Both the position numbers and the translations under genes were made by a program. A stretch of 5,842 nucleotides of DNA from the NCBI GenBank assembly GCA_019242135.1, contig JAFAWC010000679.1:1-5842 (forward strand), given 5' to 3'. Source of the DNA: Mycobacteriaceae bacterium (GTDB lineage Bacteria > Actinomycetota > Actinomycetes > Mycobacteriales > Mycobacteriaceae). Of the stretch, positions 1 to 5,327 are shown in pieces (position 1 is the stretch's first letter; each line of letters opens with the position of its first letter). The notes under the pieces are model-generated. The model was given only the letters and a program-made list of their open reading frames with translations, was not told the origin of the DNA and did not search any database.

Positions 1-837
1 GAGGCGCAGAAGCAGCAGTGGCTGCCGCAGCTGACCAGCGGGCGGGCGCTGGCGGCGTTCGGATTGACCGAAGCCGGCGGTGGAACAGATGCGGGCGCGA
101 CGAAGACCACCGCACGCGTCGATGACGGGCACTGGGTCATCAACGGCAGCAAGCAGTTCATCACGAACTCGGGCACCGACATCACCAAGCTCGTCACGGT
201 GACCGCCGTGACCGCCAATGTCGGGGAAGCAAAAGAGATTTCATCGATCCTGGTGACGGTGCCGACGCCGGGGTTCACTGCAGAGCCACCATATAACAAG
301 GTCGGCTGGAACGCGTCGGACACCCACGCACTGAGTTTCGACGATGTCCGCGTGCCGCAGGAAAACCTGCTCGGCGAACGTGGCCGGGGCTACGCGAACT
401 TCCTGCGGATCCTTGATGAGGGACGGATCGCGATCGCGGCGTTGGCGGTTGGCGCCGCACAAGGCTGCACCGACGAGTCGGTGACCTACGCGAAGCAGCG
501 CGAGGCCTTCGGCCAGCCGATCGGCCGCAACCAGGCGATCGCGTTCAAGATTGCCCGGATGGAGGCGCGTGCACACACCGCGCGCACCGCCTACTACGAT
601 GCGGCCGCGCTGATGCTGTCGGGCAAACCGTTTAAGAAACAAGCCGCGATCGCCAAGATGGTCGCTAGTGAGGCGGCCATGGACAACGCCCGCGACGCAA
701 CCCAGATTTTCGGTGGCTACGGGTTCATGAACGAGTTTGCTGTCGCGCGGCATTACCGGGATAGCAAGATTCTGGAGATCGGTGAGGGCACCACCGAGGT
801 GCAGTTGATGCTCATCGCTCGGGAAGCCGGTCTGTAA
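1..837 (+). CDS. fadE19: Acyl-CoA dehydrogenase, FadE19 type (5'-truncated by window)
   Basis: This FAD-dependent enzyme introduces a 2,3-double bond into a short or branched acyl-CoA and passes electrons to an electron-transfer flavoprotein. The frame is open from base 1 to TAA at 835-837. That gives 278 residues; about 115 N-terminal residues lie upstream if the usual length of about 390 applies. Both family signatures are complete: GLTEAGGGTDAGA at fragment residues 21-33, and the Q-x2-GG-x-G...R-x3-D signature at 235-254. The catalytic base is probably Glu262 in the IGEGTTEVQ motif, the C-terminal position typical of SCAD-like enzymes rather than the isovaleryl-CoA dehydrogenase position. 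The sequence closely resembles M. tuberculosis FadE19 (Rv2500c) as I remember it. Sitting upstream of bkdABC, it probably oxidises acyl-CoAs made by that complex. The exact substrate (isovaleryl-, 2-methylbutyryl- or isobutyryl-CoA) is inference. Confidence 0.93.
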   Translation, partial: EAQKQQWLPQLTSGRALAAFGLTEAGGGTDAGATKTTARVDDGHWVINGSKQFITNSGTDITKLVTVTAVTANVGEAKEISSILVTVPTPGFTAEPPYNKVGWNASDTHALSFDDVRVPQENLLGERGRGYANFLRILDEGRIAIAALAVGAAQGCTDESVTYAKQREAFGQPIGRNQAIAFKIARMEARAHTARTAYYDAAALMLSGKPFKKQAAIAKMVASEAAMDNARDATQIFGGYGFMNEFAVARHYRDSKILEIGEGTTEVQLMLIAREAGL

Positions 838-844
838 CGAAAGG

Positions 845-860
845 GTTGCCGCTCGGTAAC
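845..860 (+). terminator. Weak hairpin after fadE19 stop, possible terminator or attenuator
   Basis: GTTGCC (845-850) pairs with GGTAAC (855-860) around a GCTC tetraloop, giving 6 bp with one G-U pair, 7 nt after the stop codon. No T-tract follows. Mycobacterial terminators often lack one, but the stem is short and this may be chance. Confidence 0.2.
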
Positions 861-939
861 GCCGCAGGCTGTGGCGATCCGTCGTCACGACACATGTTCC
901 GTGGCCCGACTGATACGGCGAAGTAACCAGTTTCGAGCG

Positions 940-945
940 CATAAT
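940..945 (+). promoter_or_regulatory. Possible -10 hexamer for bkdABC
   Basis: CATAAT matches the TATAAT consensus at five of six bases and is the best such hexamer on the + strand of this gap. No TTGACA-like -35 lies 16-19 bp upstream (GGCGAA is at the 17-bp spacing), which weakens the call. If real, it would give a leader of roughly 120 nt containing the palindrome and hairpin downstream. Confidence 0.2.
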
Positions 946-995
946 GGCGATAGCGCCAGTGCTACGGCGGGTCCCGGCAGACACGCCGCCGGTAT

Positions 996-1005
996 CCCAC
1001 GTGGG
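996..1005. promoter_or_regulatory. 10-bp perfect palindrome, candidate operator
   Basis: CCCACGTGGG is self-complementary over its full length and lies 70 bp upstream of the bkdA start. A regulator binding here could control bkdABC. The assignment rests only on symmetry and position, and flanking bases do not extend the symmetry. Confidence 0.3.
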
Positions 1006-1013
1006 CGCGTGTG

Positions 1014-1032
1014 CGGGTTTGCTGTGGACCCG
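1014..1032 (+). other. Hairpin in the bkdA leader
   Basis: CGGGT (1014-1018) pairs with ACCCG (1028-1032). Two G-U pairs extend the stem inward to a 5-nt loop. It ends 31 nt before the Shine-Dalgarno sequence, so it would not itself hide the ribosome binding site. Such stems are common by chance in high-GC DNA. Confidence 0.22.
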
Positions 1033-1063
1033 TCGAGCAGTGACGCCGACTCGGGGTGATGCC

Positions 1064-1070
1064 AAGGAGG
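1064..1070 (+). promoter_or_regulatory. Strong ribosome binding site fixing the bkdA GTG start
   Basis: AAGGAGG is a full anti-16S match 4 nt before GTG 1075. It supports that GTG over the out-of-frame GTG and ATG at 1056-1061, which lie upstream of or overlap the site. Confidence 0.75.
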
Positions 1071-1074
1071 CGGC

Positions 1075-2160
1075 GTGCCAACAACTTCAGAGCCCACCGT
1101 GGATTCCGAACCGATCACGCTGATCGGCCCGGATGGCACGCCCACGGACGAGGTCAAATACACCCGGTCGCTGCCCGAGGAGACCCTGGCCTGGCTATAC
1201 GAAATGATGGTCGTCACCCGCGACCTGGACACCGAATTCATCAATCTGCAGCGCCAGGGCGAGATGGCGCTCGTCGCGTCGTGCCGCGGTCAGGAGGCTG
1301 CGCAGATCGGCTCGGCGGCCTGTCTGCGTAAGTCGGACTGGTTGTTTCCGCAGTACCGTGAGCTGGGGATATTTCTGCTGCGCGGGATTGTCCCGGCCAA
1401 GATCGCCGCGGTGTGGCGCGGGACATGGCATGGCGGGCTGGATTTCACCGAAAAACGGTGCGCCCCGATCGCTATTCCGATCGGCACCCATGGCCTGCAC
1501 GCGGTGGGTGCGGCCATGGCCGCCCGGTTGCTCGGCGAGGATTCGGTGACGGTCGCCTATCTCGGTGACGGCGCCACCAGCGAGGGAGATGCGCATGAAG
1601 CCCTCAACCTCGCCTCCGTTTTCGCCGCGCCGTGCATCTTCTTTGTCCAAAACAACCACTGGGCGATCTCAGTTCCGGTGAGCCGGCAGCTGGCGGGCCC
1701 GTCGATCGCGCACCGCGCTGTCGGCTACGGAATGCCCGGGATTCGGGTCGATGGCAACGATCCGCTGGCCTGCTACGCGGTGACGGCCGAAGCCGCCCGC
1801 CGTGCCCGCGCCGGCGATGGCCCCACCCTTATCGAGGCGGTCACCTACCGGATGGGGCCGCACACCACGTCAGACGACCCGACCCGGTACCGGTCGCAAC
1901 AAGAGGTGCAGCACTGGGCAGCGCTTGACCCGATTCCGAGGTACCGCAAGTACCTTCGCCACGTCGGCGTGTGGAACGAGCGATTGGACGAGCGGGTGCA
2001 GTCGCGGTCGGCGCGGATGCGGCGGGACCTGCGAGACGCCGTGGTCAACGCGTCCGATTTCTCCGTGACCGACATGTTCGATACCACCTATGCCGACATC
2101 ACCCCCGAGCTCGCTGCTCAGCGGCGCCAGTTGCTCGCCGAATTGGCGAAGGAGGGTTGA
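1075..2160 (+). CDS. bkdA: Branched-chain 2-oxoacid dehydrogenase E1 alpha subunit
   Basis: This is the thiamine-diphosphate subunit of the E1 decarboxylase. With BkdB it decarboxylates branched-chain 2-oxoacids and reductively acylates the lipoyl arm of E2 in the cytosol. The protein has 361 residues, normal for the family. Visible features are RGQEA (71-75), QYREL (93-97) before the cofactor site, and the ThDP/Mg motif GDG (164-166), 26 residues, then NN (193-194). The active-site loop around His263 reads GPHTTSDDPTRYR (261-273). This loop matches the mammalian E1-alpha phosphorylation loop, but Thr264 occupies the position of the first phosphoserine. GTG 1075 is preferred because AAGGAGG lies 4 nt upstream. 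The gene ends 1 nt before bkdB. Single E1-alpha and E1-beta subunits beside an octanoyl-type E2 fit a BCKDH better than the homodimeric AceE pyruvate dehydrogenase. Mycobacterial databases often call it pdhA, so older names suggest pyruvate as substrate. Confidence 0.93.
   Translation: MPTTSEPTVDSEPITLIGPDGTPTDEVKYTRSLPEETLAWLYEMMVVTRDLDTEFINLQRQGEMALVASCRGQEAAQIGSAACLRKSDWLFPQYRELGIFLLRGIVPAKIAAVWRGTWHGGLDFTEKRCAPIAIPIGTHGLHAVGAAMAARLLGEDSVTVAYLGDGATSEGDAHEALNLASVFAAPCIFFVQNNHWAISVPVSRQLAGPSIAHRAVGYGMPGIRVDGNDPLACYAVTAEAARRARAGDGPTLIEAVTYRMGPHTTSDDPTRYRSQQEVQHWAALDPIPRYRKYLRHVGVWNERLDERVQSRSARMRRDLRDAVVNASDFSVTDMFDTTYADITPELAAQRRQLLAELAKEG
2149..2155 (+). promoter_or_regulatory. Ribosome binding site fixing the bkdB start
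   Basis: AAGGAGG lies inside the last codons of bkdA, 6 nt before ATG 2162. It makes ATG 2162 the start rather than the in-frame ATG at 2090, which would overlap bkdA by 71 nt and add 24 residues unlike the family. Confidence 0.8.
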
Positions 2161-2161
2161 C

Positions 2162-3214
2162 ATGACGCAGATGATGGATCGGCCCACGGCCACCCCGGAA
2201 CCCATCGGCCCGATGCTGAAGCCGGTCGCGTCGGCCACGAACCTGACCATGGTGCAGGCGGTCAACAGGGCGCTGCACGATTCGATGGCCAAAGACGAGC
2301 GGGTGCTGGTCTTCGGTGAGGACGTCGCCCGCCTCGGTGGTGTGTTTCGGGTGACCGAGGGTCTGGCCGAAGCCTTCGGAGAGAAGCGGTGTTTCGACAC
2401 CCCGCTCGCCGAGTCGGCACTCATCGGCATCGCCATCGGGTTGGCGCTGCGCGGCTTCGTGCCGGTGCCGGAGATTCAGTTCGACGGTTTCAGTTATCCG
2501 GCGTTCGATCAGATCGTGAGCCACCTTGCGAAGTACCGCATGCGCACCCACGGCGAGATCGATATGCCGGTGACGGTGCGGGTGCCGTCGTTTGGCGGGA
2601 TTGGTGCGGTCGAACATCACTCGGAGTCCACCGAGACCTATTGGGCGCACACCGCCGGGCTCAAGGTGGTGGTCCCGTCGACGCCTGCTGATGCGTACTG
2701 GCTGCTGCGGCATGCCATTTCCAGCCGTGACCCGGTGATCTACCTCGAACCCAAGCGGCGCTACTGGTCCAAGGGCGACATAGATACCGATACCCCGGGA
2801 CTGCCGCTCGGGCGCGCGGCCGTCCGCCGCAGCGGCGATCACGTCACGGTGCTCACCTACGGCCCCCTGGTGCAGACGGCGTTGTGCGCAGCTGAAACCG
2901 CTGCGGCCGACTGCAACTGGGATCTGGAGATCATCGACCTGCGATCGTTGAACCCGCTGGACTTCGACACCGTCGCCGCGTCGGTCCGCAAGACCGGCCG
3001 CGCGGTGGTGCTGCATGAGGGTCCACGCACCCTCGGGTTCGGCGCCGAGCTCGCCGCCCGGATTCAAGAGCATCTGTTCTACGACCTGGAGGCGCCGGTG
3101 TTGCGCGCGACCGGCTTCGACACGCCGTATCCGCCGGCGCGGCTCGAAAAGCTCTGGTTGCCGGGGCCAGACCGGCTGCTGGACGGTGTCGAGAAAGTCC
3201 TGGCGACGCCGTGA
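2162..3214 (+). CDS. bkdB: Branched-chain 2-oxoacid dehydrogenase E1 beta subunit
   Basis: This is the beta half of the alpha2-beta2 E1 enzyme. It supplies the glutamate that activates the thiamine ring and contacts the E2 subunit-binding domain. From ATG 2162 it has 350 residues, normal for E1-beta. The N-terminal pyrimidine-binding domain (about 27-200) has FGEDV (51-55), DTPLAE with the expected ThDP-activating Glu84 (79-84), and an EHHSES segment (151-156) with the conserved active-site His region. The C-terminal transketolase-like domain (about 215-345) has [10 protein letters not shown] (258-267) and [10 protein letters not shown] (285-294). The first 25 residues are a variable, Pro-rich extension with a second ATG nearby, so a slightly shorter start is possible but has no better ribosome site. 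The stop overlaps the bkdC start by 4 nt, so translation is probably coupled. It is often annotated pdhB. Confidence 0.93.
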   Translation: MTQMMDRPTATPEPIGPMLKPVASATNLTMVQAVNRALHDSMAKDERVLVFGEDVARLGGVFRVTEGLAEAFGEKRCFDTPLAESALIGIAIGLALRGFVPVPEIQFDGFSYPAFDQIVSHLAKYRMRTHGEIDMPVTVRVPSFGGIGAVEHHSESTETYWAHTAGLKVVVPSTPADAYWLLRHAISSRDPVIYLEPKRRYWSKGDIDTDTPGLPLGRAAVRRSGDHVTVLTYGPLVQTALCAAETAAADCNWDLEIIDLRSLNPLDFDTVAASVRKTGRAVVLHEGPRTLGFGAELAARIQEHLFYDLEAPVLRATGFDTPYPPARLEKLWLPGPDRLLDGVEKVLATP

Positions 3215-4377
3215 CCGAGCCGATCCCGCGTGACGAGACGCACCTGCAGCCGTTCCTCGTACCGGATCTCGGTGAGGGCCTGCAGGACGCGACGCTGACG
3301 GGCTGGAGCGTCGAGGTGGGCGATGTCGTCGAGCTGAACCAGACGCTGTGCACATTGGAAACGGCCAAGGCGGAAGTGGAGATCCCGAGTCCCTACGCCG
3401 GCCGGGTCGTCGAACGCTGCGGCGAGGCCGGCGACGTGCTGCCGGTCGGCTCGGTTCTGGTGCGCATCGAAACCGAAGCCCCGCAGCCGCAACGACGCAA
3501 CCCGGTGTTGGTCGGCTACGGTGCCGACGAGGCGATGGACGCAAGCAGGCGGGCACGCCGTCGTGCGGCCCCGGCCGTCCGCAAGCTCGCCAAGGATCTG
3601 CACGTCGACCTCGATACCTTGCCGCCCGGTTCGGGCGCGGACGGCGTCGTCACCCGCGCAGACGTGCTGGCATCGGCGGGTACCACCGACGACGTCACCC
3701 CCGTGTCGGGAGTCCGCGCGCGGATGGCCGAGCGAATGGTGCTGTCACGGCGCAACATCCCCGACGCCCACGCCAGCGTCGAGGTCGACGGGACACGCCT
3801 GTTGCAGCTGCACGATCGGTTCTCGGGGGCCGGGGTGCACATTTCGCCGTTCGTGTTGACTCTCAAACTGATAACGATCGCGCTGACGCGCTACCCGATC
3901 CTCAACTCGACGTGGGTCGACAGCGACGCGGGTCCACATCTGCACATCCATCGCACGGTCAACCTCGGTGTCGCGGCGGCGACCGATCGCGGTCTGCTCG
4001 TGCCGGTGGTCACCGACGCGCAGACTAAGACAACGCGGGAACTGGCAGCGCGGCTGGCCGAACTGCTCGGCGCCGCGCGTGACGGCACCATCAAACCAGC
4101 GGAGCTGCAAGGCTCGACGTTCACCGTGTCGAATTTCGGTGCGCTCGGACTCGACGACGGGGTCCCGGTCATCAACTACCCCGAAGCGGCGATCCTCGGT
4201 GTCGGGTCGCTGAAGGCCCGGCCGCTCGTGGTCGACGGCGAGGTGACCGTGCGGTCCACGATGCGGCTGACGTGTGTGTTCGACCACCGCGTCGCCGACG
4301 GCGCGCAGGTCGCCGAATTCCTCTGCGGATTACGCGAACTCATCGAATCCCCGGAAACGGCGCTGCTCGACCTGTAG
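3211..4377 (+). CDS. bkdC: Branched-chain 2-oxoacid dehydrogenase E2, dihydrolipoyl acyltransferase
   Basis: E2 forms the complex core, carries the acyl group on lipoate and transfers it to CoA. The protein has 388 residues. In order there are one lipoyl domain (about 14-87) with Lys53 in ETAKAEVEI as the lipoylation site; a linker with VLVGYG (99-104); a peripheral subunit-binding domain (about 119-154, from AAPAVRKLA to TRADVL); and the acyltransferase domain (about 165-388). The acyltransferase domain has FTVSNFG (304-310) and the catalytic DHRVADG, with His359 and Asp363. The catalytic residues are intact. The linkers are short and not the Ala/Pro-rich hinges of many Gram-negative E2s. 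GTG 3211 overlaps the bkdB stop as GTGA. Only a weak GAGAAAG lies upstream (3191-3197), so initiation likely depends on coupling. The E3 partner is not here; in M. tuberculosis the complex uses the shared Lpd encoded elsewhere. It is often annotated pdhC. Confidence 0.94.
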   Translation: MTEPIPRDETHLQPFLVPDLGEGLQDATLTGWSVEVGDVVELNQTLCTLETAKAEVEIPSPYAGRVVERCGEAGDVLPVGSVLVRIETEAPQPQRRNPVLVGYGADEAMDASRRARRRAAPAVRKLAKDLHVDLDTLPPGSGADGVVTRADVLASAGTTDDVTPVSGVRARMAERMVLSRRNIPDAHASVEVDGTRLLQLHDRFSGAGVHISPFVLTLKLITIALTRYPILNSTWVDSDAGPHLHIHRTVNLGVAAATDRGLLVPVVTDAQTKTTRELAARLAELLGAARDGTIKPAELQGSTFTVSNFGALGLDDGVPVINYPEAAILGVGSLKARPLVVDGEVTVRSTMRLTCVFDHRVADGAQVAEFLCGLRELIESPETALLDL

Positions 4378-4381
4378 CCGC

Positions 4382-5200
4382 TTAGCGTCGACGCGCCGCG
4401 GCGATTCGCTCGGCGAACCCCGGTGACCGGAGCGACTCGGCCTGCGGACCCACCTCGGCTTCCACGGCAAACGCGTGGTGGTCGGTGTCCACGGCGCCGG
4501 GACTGATCGTGGCCCGCATCGTGGCCTTCGTCGCGATCACCACGTCGCGCGGCGCCGCCGCCGGACCGGCCGCCAGCGCGAATGCGGCGGCGACGGGATC
4601 GTCGGCGATGTCGAACGCAACCCCGTGGCGCACCGCGGCCTCGGCATCGAACCGCACGCCGAACAGCAGCGCGGCGCGGGCGACCTGCGGTCCGGCCAAC
4701 CGCTGCAGCATCCAGGTCATCCCACCGCCGGGATGGATGCCGAGCTTCTGGAACCTCGGATCGAAGAGGGCCCGCCGCCCGGCGATGCGCACATCGCAGG
4801 CCAGCGCGAGGTTCAGCCCGGCCCCCACCGCGGGCCCGTTGACCGCGGCGATGGTCGGCAACCGGCAATCGGCCACCGCCAGGAACCCGTCATACAGCGC
4901 CCGAAGACCCGCGTTCGCGTGCCCACCGCCCCCCTGCAGTTCCCCGCCCCCCTGCAGGTCCCGATCGCCTCCTGGCGGGTCCGCACCTGCGCCCAACGCC
5001 GACAGGTCGGCACCGGCGCAGAACGCGCTGCCCGCACCAGTCACGATCACCGCGTGCACACCGGTGTCGGCTTCGGCGCGCGCCACCGCGGCGCGAAGCC
5101 CAGCGGAGATCTCGGCGGTCACCGCGTTGCGCCGGTCGGGGTCATTGACCGTGATCAGGGCGGCGCGGTCGCCGACGTTGTACAACACCGAATCAGGCAT
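4382..5200 (-). CDS. Crotonase-fold (EchA-like) protein lacking both hydratase glutamates
   Basis: This 272-residue protein has the enoyl-CoA hydratase/isomerase fold. The CoA and oxyanion-hole elements are present: FCAGADL (60-66), supplying one backbone NH, and [16 protein letters not shown] (121-136), with a glycine for the other. By my hand alignment to rat hydratase, Glu144 falls on Asn130 and Glu164 on Phe150 (in FDPRFQKLG, 146-154). It should therefore not be a standard 2-enoyl-CoA hydratase. It could be an acyl-CoA-binding protein or catalyse another crotonase reaction; the substrate is unknown. A glycine-rich loop (about 70-95) after the first oxyanion element contains an in-frame 18-bp duplication. 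An in-frame TGA at 5206-5204 limits the start to ATG 5200 or later. Its 3' end faces bkdC with a 4-bp gap, so it is not part of that operon. Naming it hydratase by homology would overstate the function. Confidence 0.88.
   Translation of the reverse strand: MPDSVLYNVGDRAALITVNDPDRRNAVTAEISAGLRAAVARAEADTGVHAVIVTGAGSAFCAGADLSALGAGADPPGGDRDLQGGGELQGGGGHANAGLRALYDGFLAVADCRLPTIAAVNGPAVGAGLNLALACDVRIAGRRALFDPRFQKLGIHPGGGMTWMLQRLAGPQVARAALLFGVRFDAEAAVRHGVAFDIADDPVAAAFALAAGPAAAPRDVVIATKATMRATISPGAVDTDHHAFAVEAEVGPQAESLRSPGFAERIAAARRR
4385..4403. repeat. Two abutting 10-bp palindromes at the convergent gene ends
   Basis: GCGTCGACGC (4385-4394) and CGCCGCGGCG (4394-4403) are each perfect palindromes sharing one base. 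They lie just past the bkdC stop and inside the last codons of the minus-strand crotonase gene. Neither has a loop or T-tract, so they are poor intrinsic terminators. They may reflect Arg-rich coding at the C-terminus. Confidence 0.35.
4928..4963. repeat. In-frame 18-bp tandem duplication inside the crotonase gene
   Basis: Two 18-bp units (4928-4945 and 4946-4963) match at 16 of 18 bases and share GCCCCCCTGCAG. On the minus strand they encode consecutive DLQGGG and ELQGGG hexapeptides (residues 81-92) in the variable loop after the first oxyanion-hole motif. Because the period is a multiple of three, copy-number change would not shift the frame. Confidence 0.8.
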
Positions 5201-5203
5201 CCC

Positions 5204-5233
5204 TCAACAGTAGCCAGGCCAAGCGGATAGATT
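5204..5233 (+). promoter_or_regulatory. Candidate promoter for the DapB-like oxidoreductase gene
   Basis: TAGATT (5228-5233) fits TANNNT, with TCAACA (5204-5209, four of six matches to TTGACA) 18 bp upstream. Transcription would start near 5240 and give a leader of about 88 nt containing both tandem repeat arrays. The -35 overlaps the candidate -10 of the divergent crotonase gene, so the two would compete for polymerase. Confidence 0.35.
5207..5212 (-). promoter_or_regulatory. Candidate -10 hexamer for leaderless crotonase transcript
   Basis: On the minus strand TACTGT fits the mycobacterial TANNNT -10 pattern. It ends 6 nt before ATG 5200, so transcription would begin at or next to the start codon. 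The only Shine-Dalgarno-like bases, GAGGG, touch the ATG and are too close to work well. The 17-bp-spaced -35 position (GGAATC) does not match TTGACA, but -35 elements are often weak in mycobacteria. Confidence 0.4.
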
Positions 5234-5246
5234 CCTTGACGTCGGC

Positions 5247-5285
5247 GCCGAACAGCGGAGCCGAACAGCGGAGCCGAAGAGCGAA
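5247..5285. repeat. Three tandem 13-bp repeats in the divergent spacer
   Basis: GCCGAACAGCGGA occurs at 5247-5259 and again exactly at 5260-5272. A third copy, GCCGAAGAGCGAA (5273-5285), differs at two bases. The array is non-coding and lies between the candidate + strand promoter and the ribosome binding site of the oxidoreductase gene. It could arise by slippage or serve as direct-repeat protein sites. Confidence 0.85.
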
Positions 5286-5292
5286 CGCGGCA

Positions 5293-5319
5293 GTCTGAAG
5301 GGTCTCAGCGGTCTCGAAG
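5293..5319. repeat. Three 9-bp-spaced GTCT units before the ribosome binding site
   Basis: GTCTGAAGG, GTCTCAGCG and GTCTCGAAG follow one another at a 9-bp period. They share only GTCT fully, and GGTCTC occurs twice at 5301-5306 and 5310-5315. The array runs into the ribosome binding site. It is short and degenerate, so chance is possible. Confidence 0.4.
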
Positions 5320-5322
5320 GAG
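5317..5322 (+). promoter_or_regulatory. Ribosome binding site for the DapB-like gene
   Basis: AAGGAG lies 5 nt before ATG 5328 and fixes that start. Confidence 0.75.
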
Positions 5323-5327
5323 AGAGC

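Larger units (their letters stand above)
838..1074. other. Non-coding gap between fadE19 and bkdA
   Basis: No convincing gene lies in these 237 bp. Short open frames cross it, but they lack family features and reflect high GC. It holds a small hairpin just after the fadE stop, a weak -10-like hexamer, a 10-bp perfect palindrome, a hairpin in the bkdA leader and a strong ribosome binding site at the 3' end. GC-rich inverted arms also occur at 965-970 and 986-991. The length suggests that bkdABC can be transcribed from its own promoter, though readthrough from fadE19 is also possible. Confidence 0.6.

Noticed and set aside
965..991. CGGCGG/CCGCCG inverted arms as a terminator
   Set aside because: The loop is 15 nt, there is no T-tract, and such GC arms are frequent by chance in this composition.
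241..1065. 274-codon minus-strand open frame opposite fadE19 and the gap
   Set aside because: It mirrors the fadE coding frame, has no family features and no good ribosome site.
1056..1331. Small + strand open frame starting GTG-ATG just upstream of bkdA
   Set aside because: It overlaps bkdA in another frame, its start lies upstream of the AAGGAGG site, and its product is Arg-rich with no family features.
2090..2161. 24-residue N-terminal extension of BkdB from ATG 2090
   Set aside because: AAGGAGG sits 6 nt before ATG 2162, and the extension would overlap bkdA and does not look like E1-beta sequence.
2099..3556. 485-codon open frame on the minus strand opposite bkdB and the start of bkdC
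   Set aside because: The + strand frames have complete E1-beta and E2 motifs. The antisense product is Arg/Pro/His-rich with no recognisable domain, as expected from high-GC third positions.
4475..5230. Two overlapping + strand open frames of 251 and 242 codons opposite the crotonase gene
   Set aside because: The minus-strand frame has clear crotonase motifs; the + strand products are low-complexity Arg/Pro/Ala sequence.
5236..5241. TTGACG as a -35 box for the oxidoreductase gene
   Set aside because: No TANNNT-like -10 occurs 16-19 bp downstream; that position is inside the 13-bp repeats.
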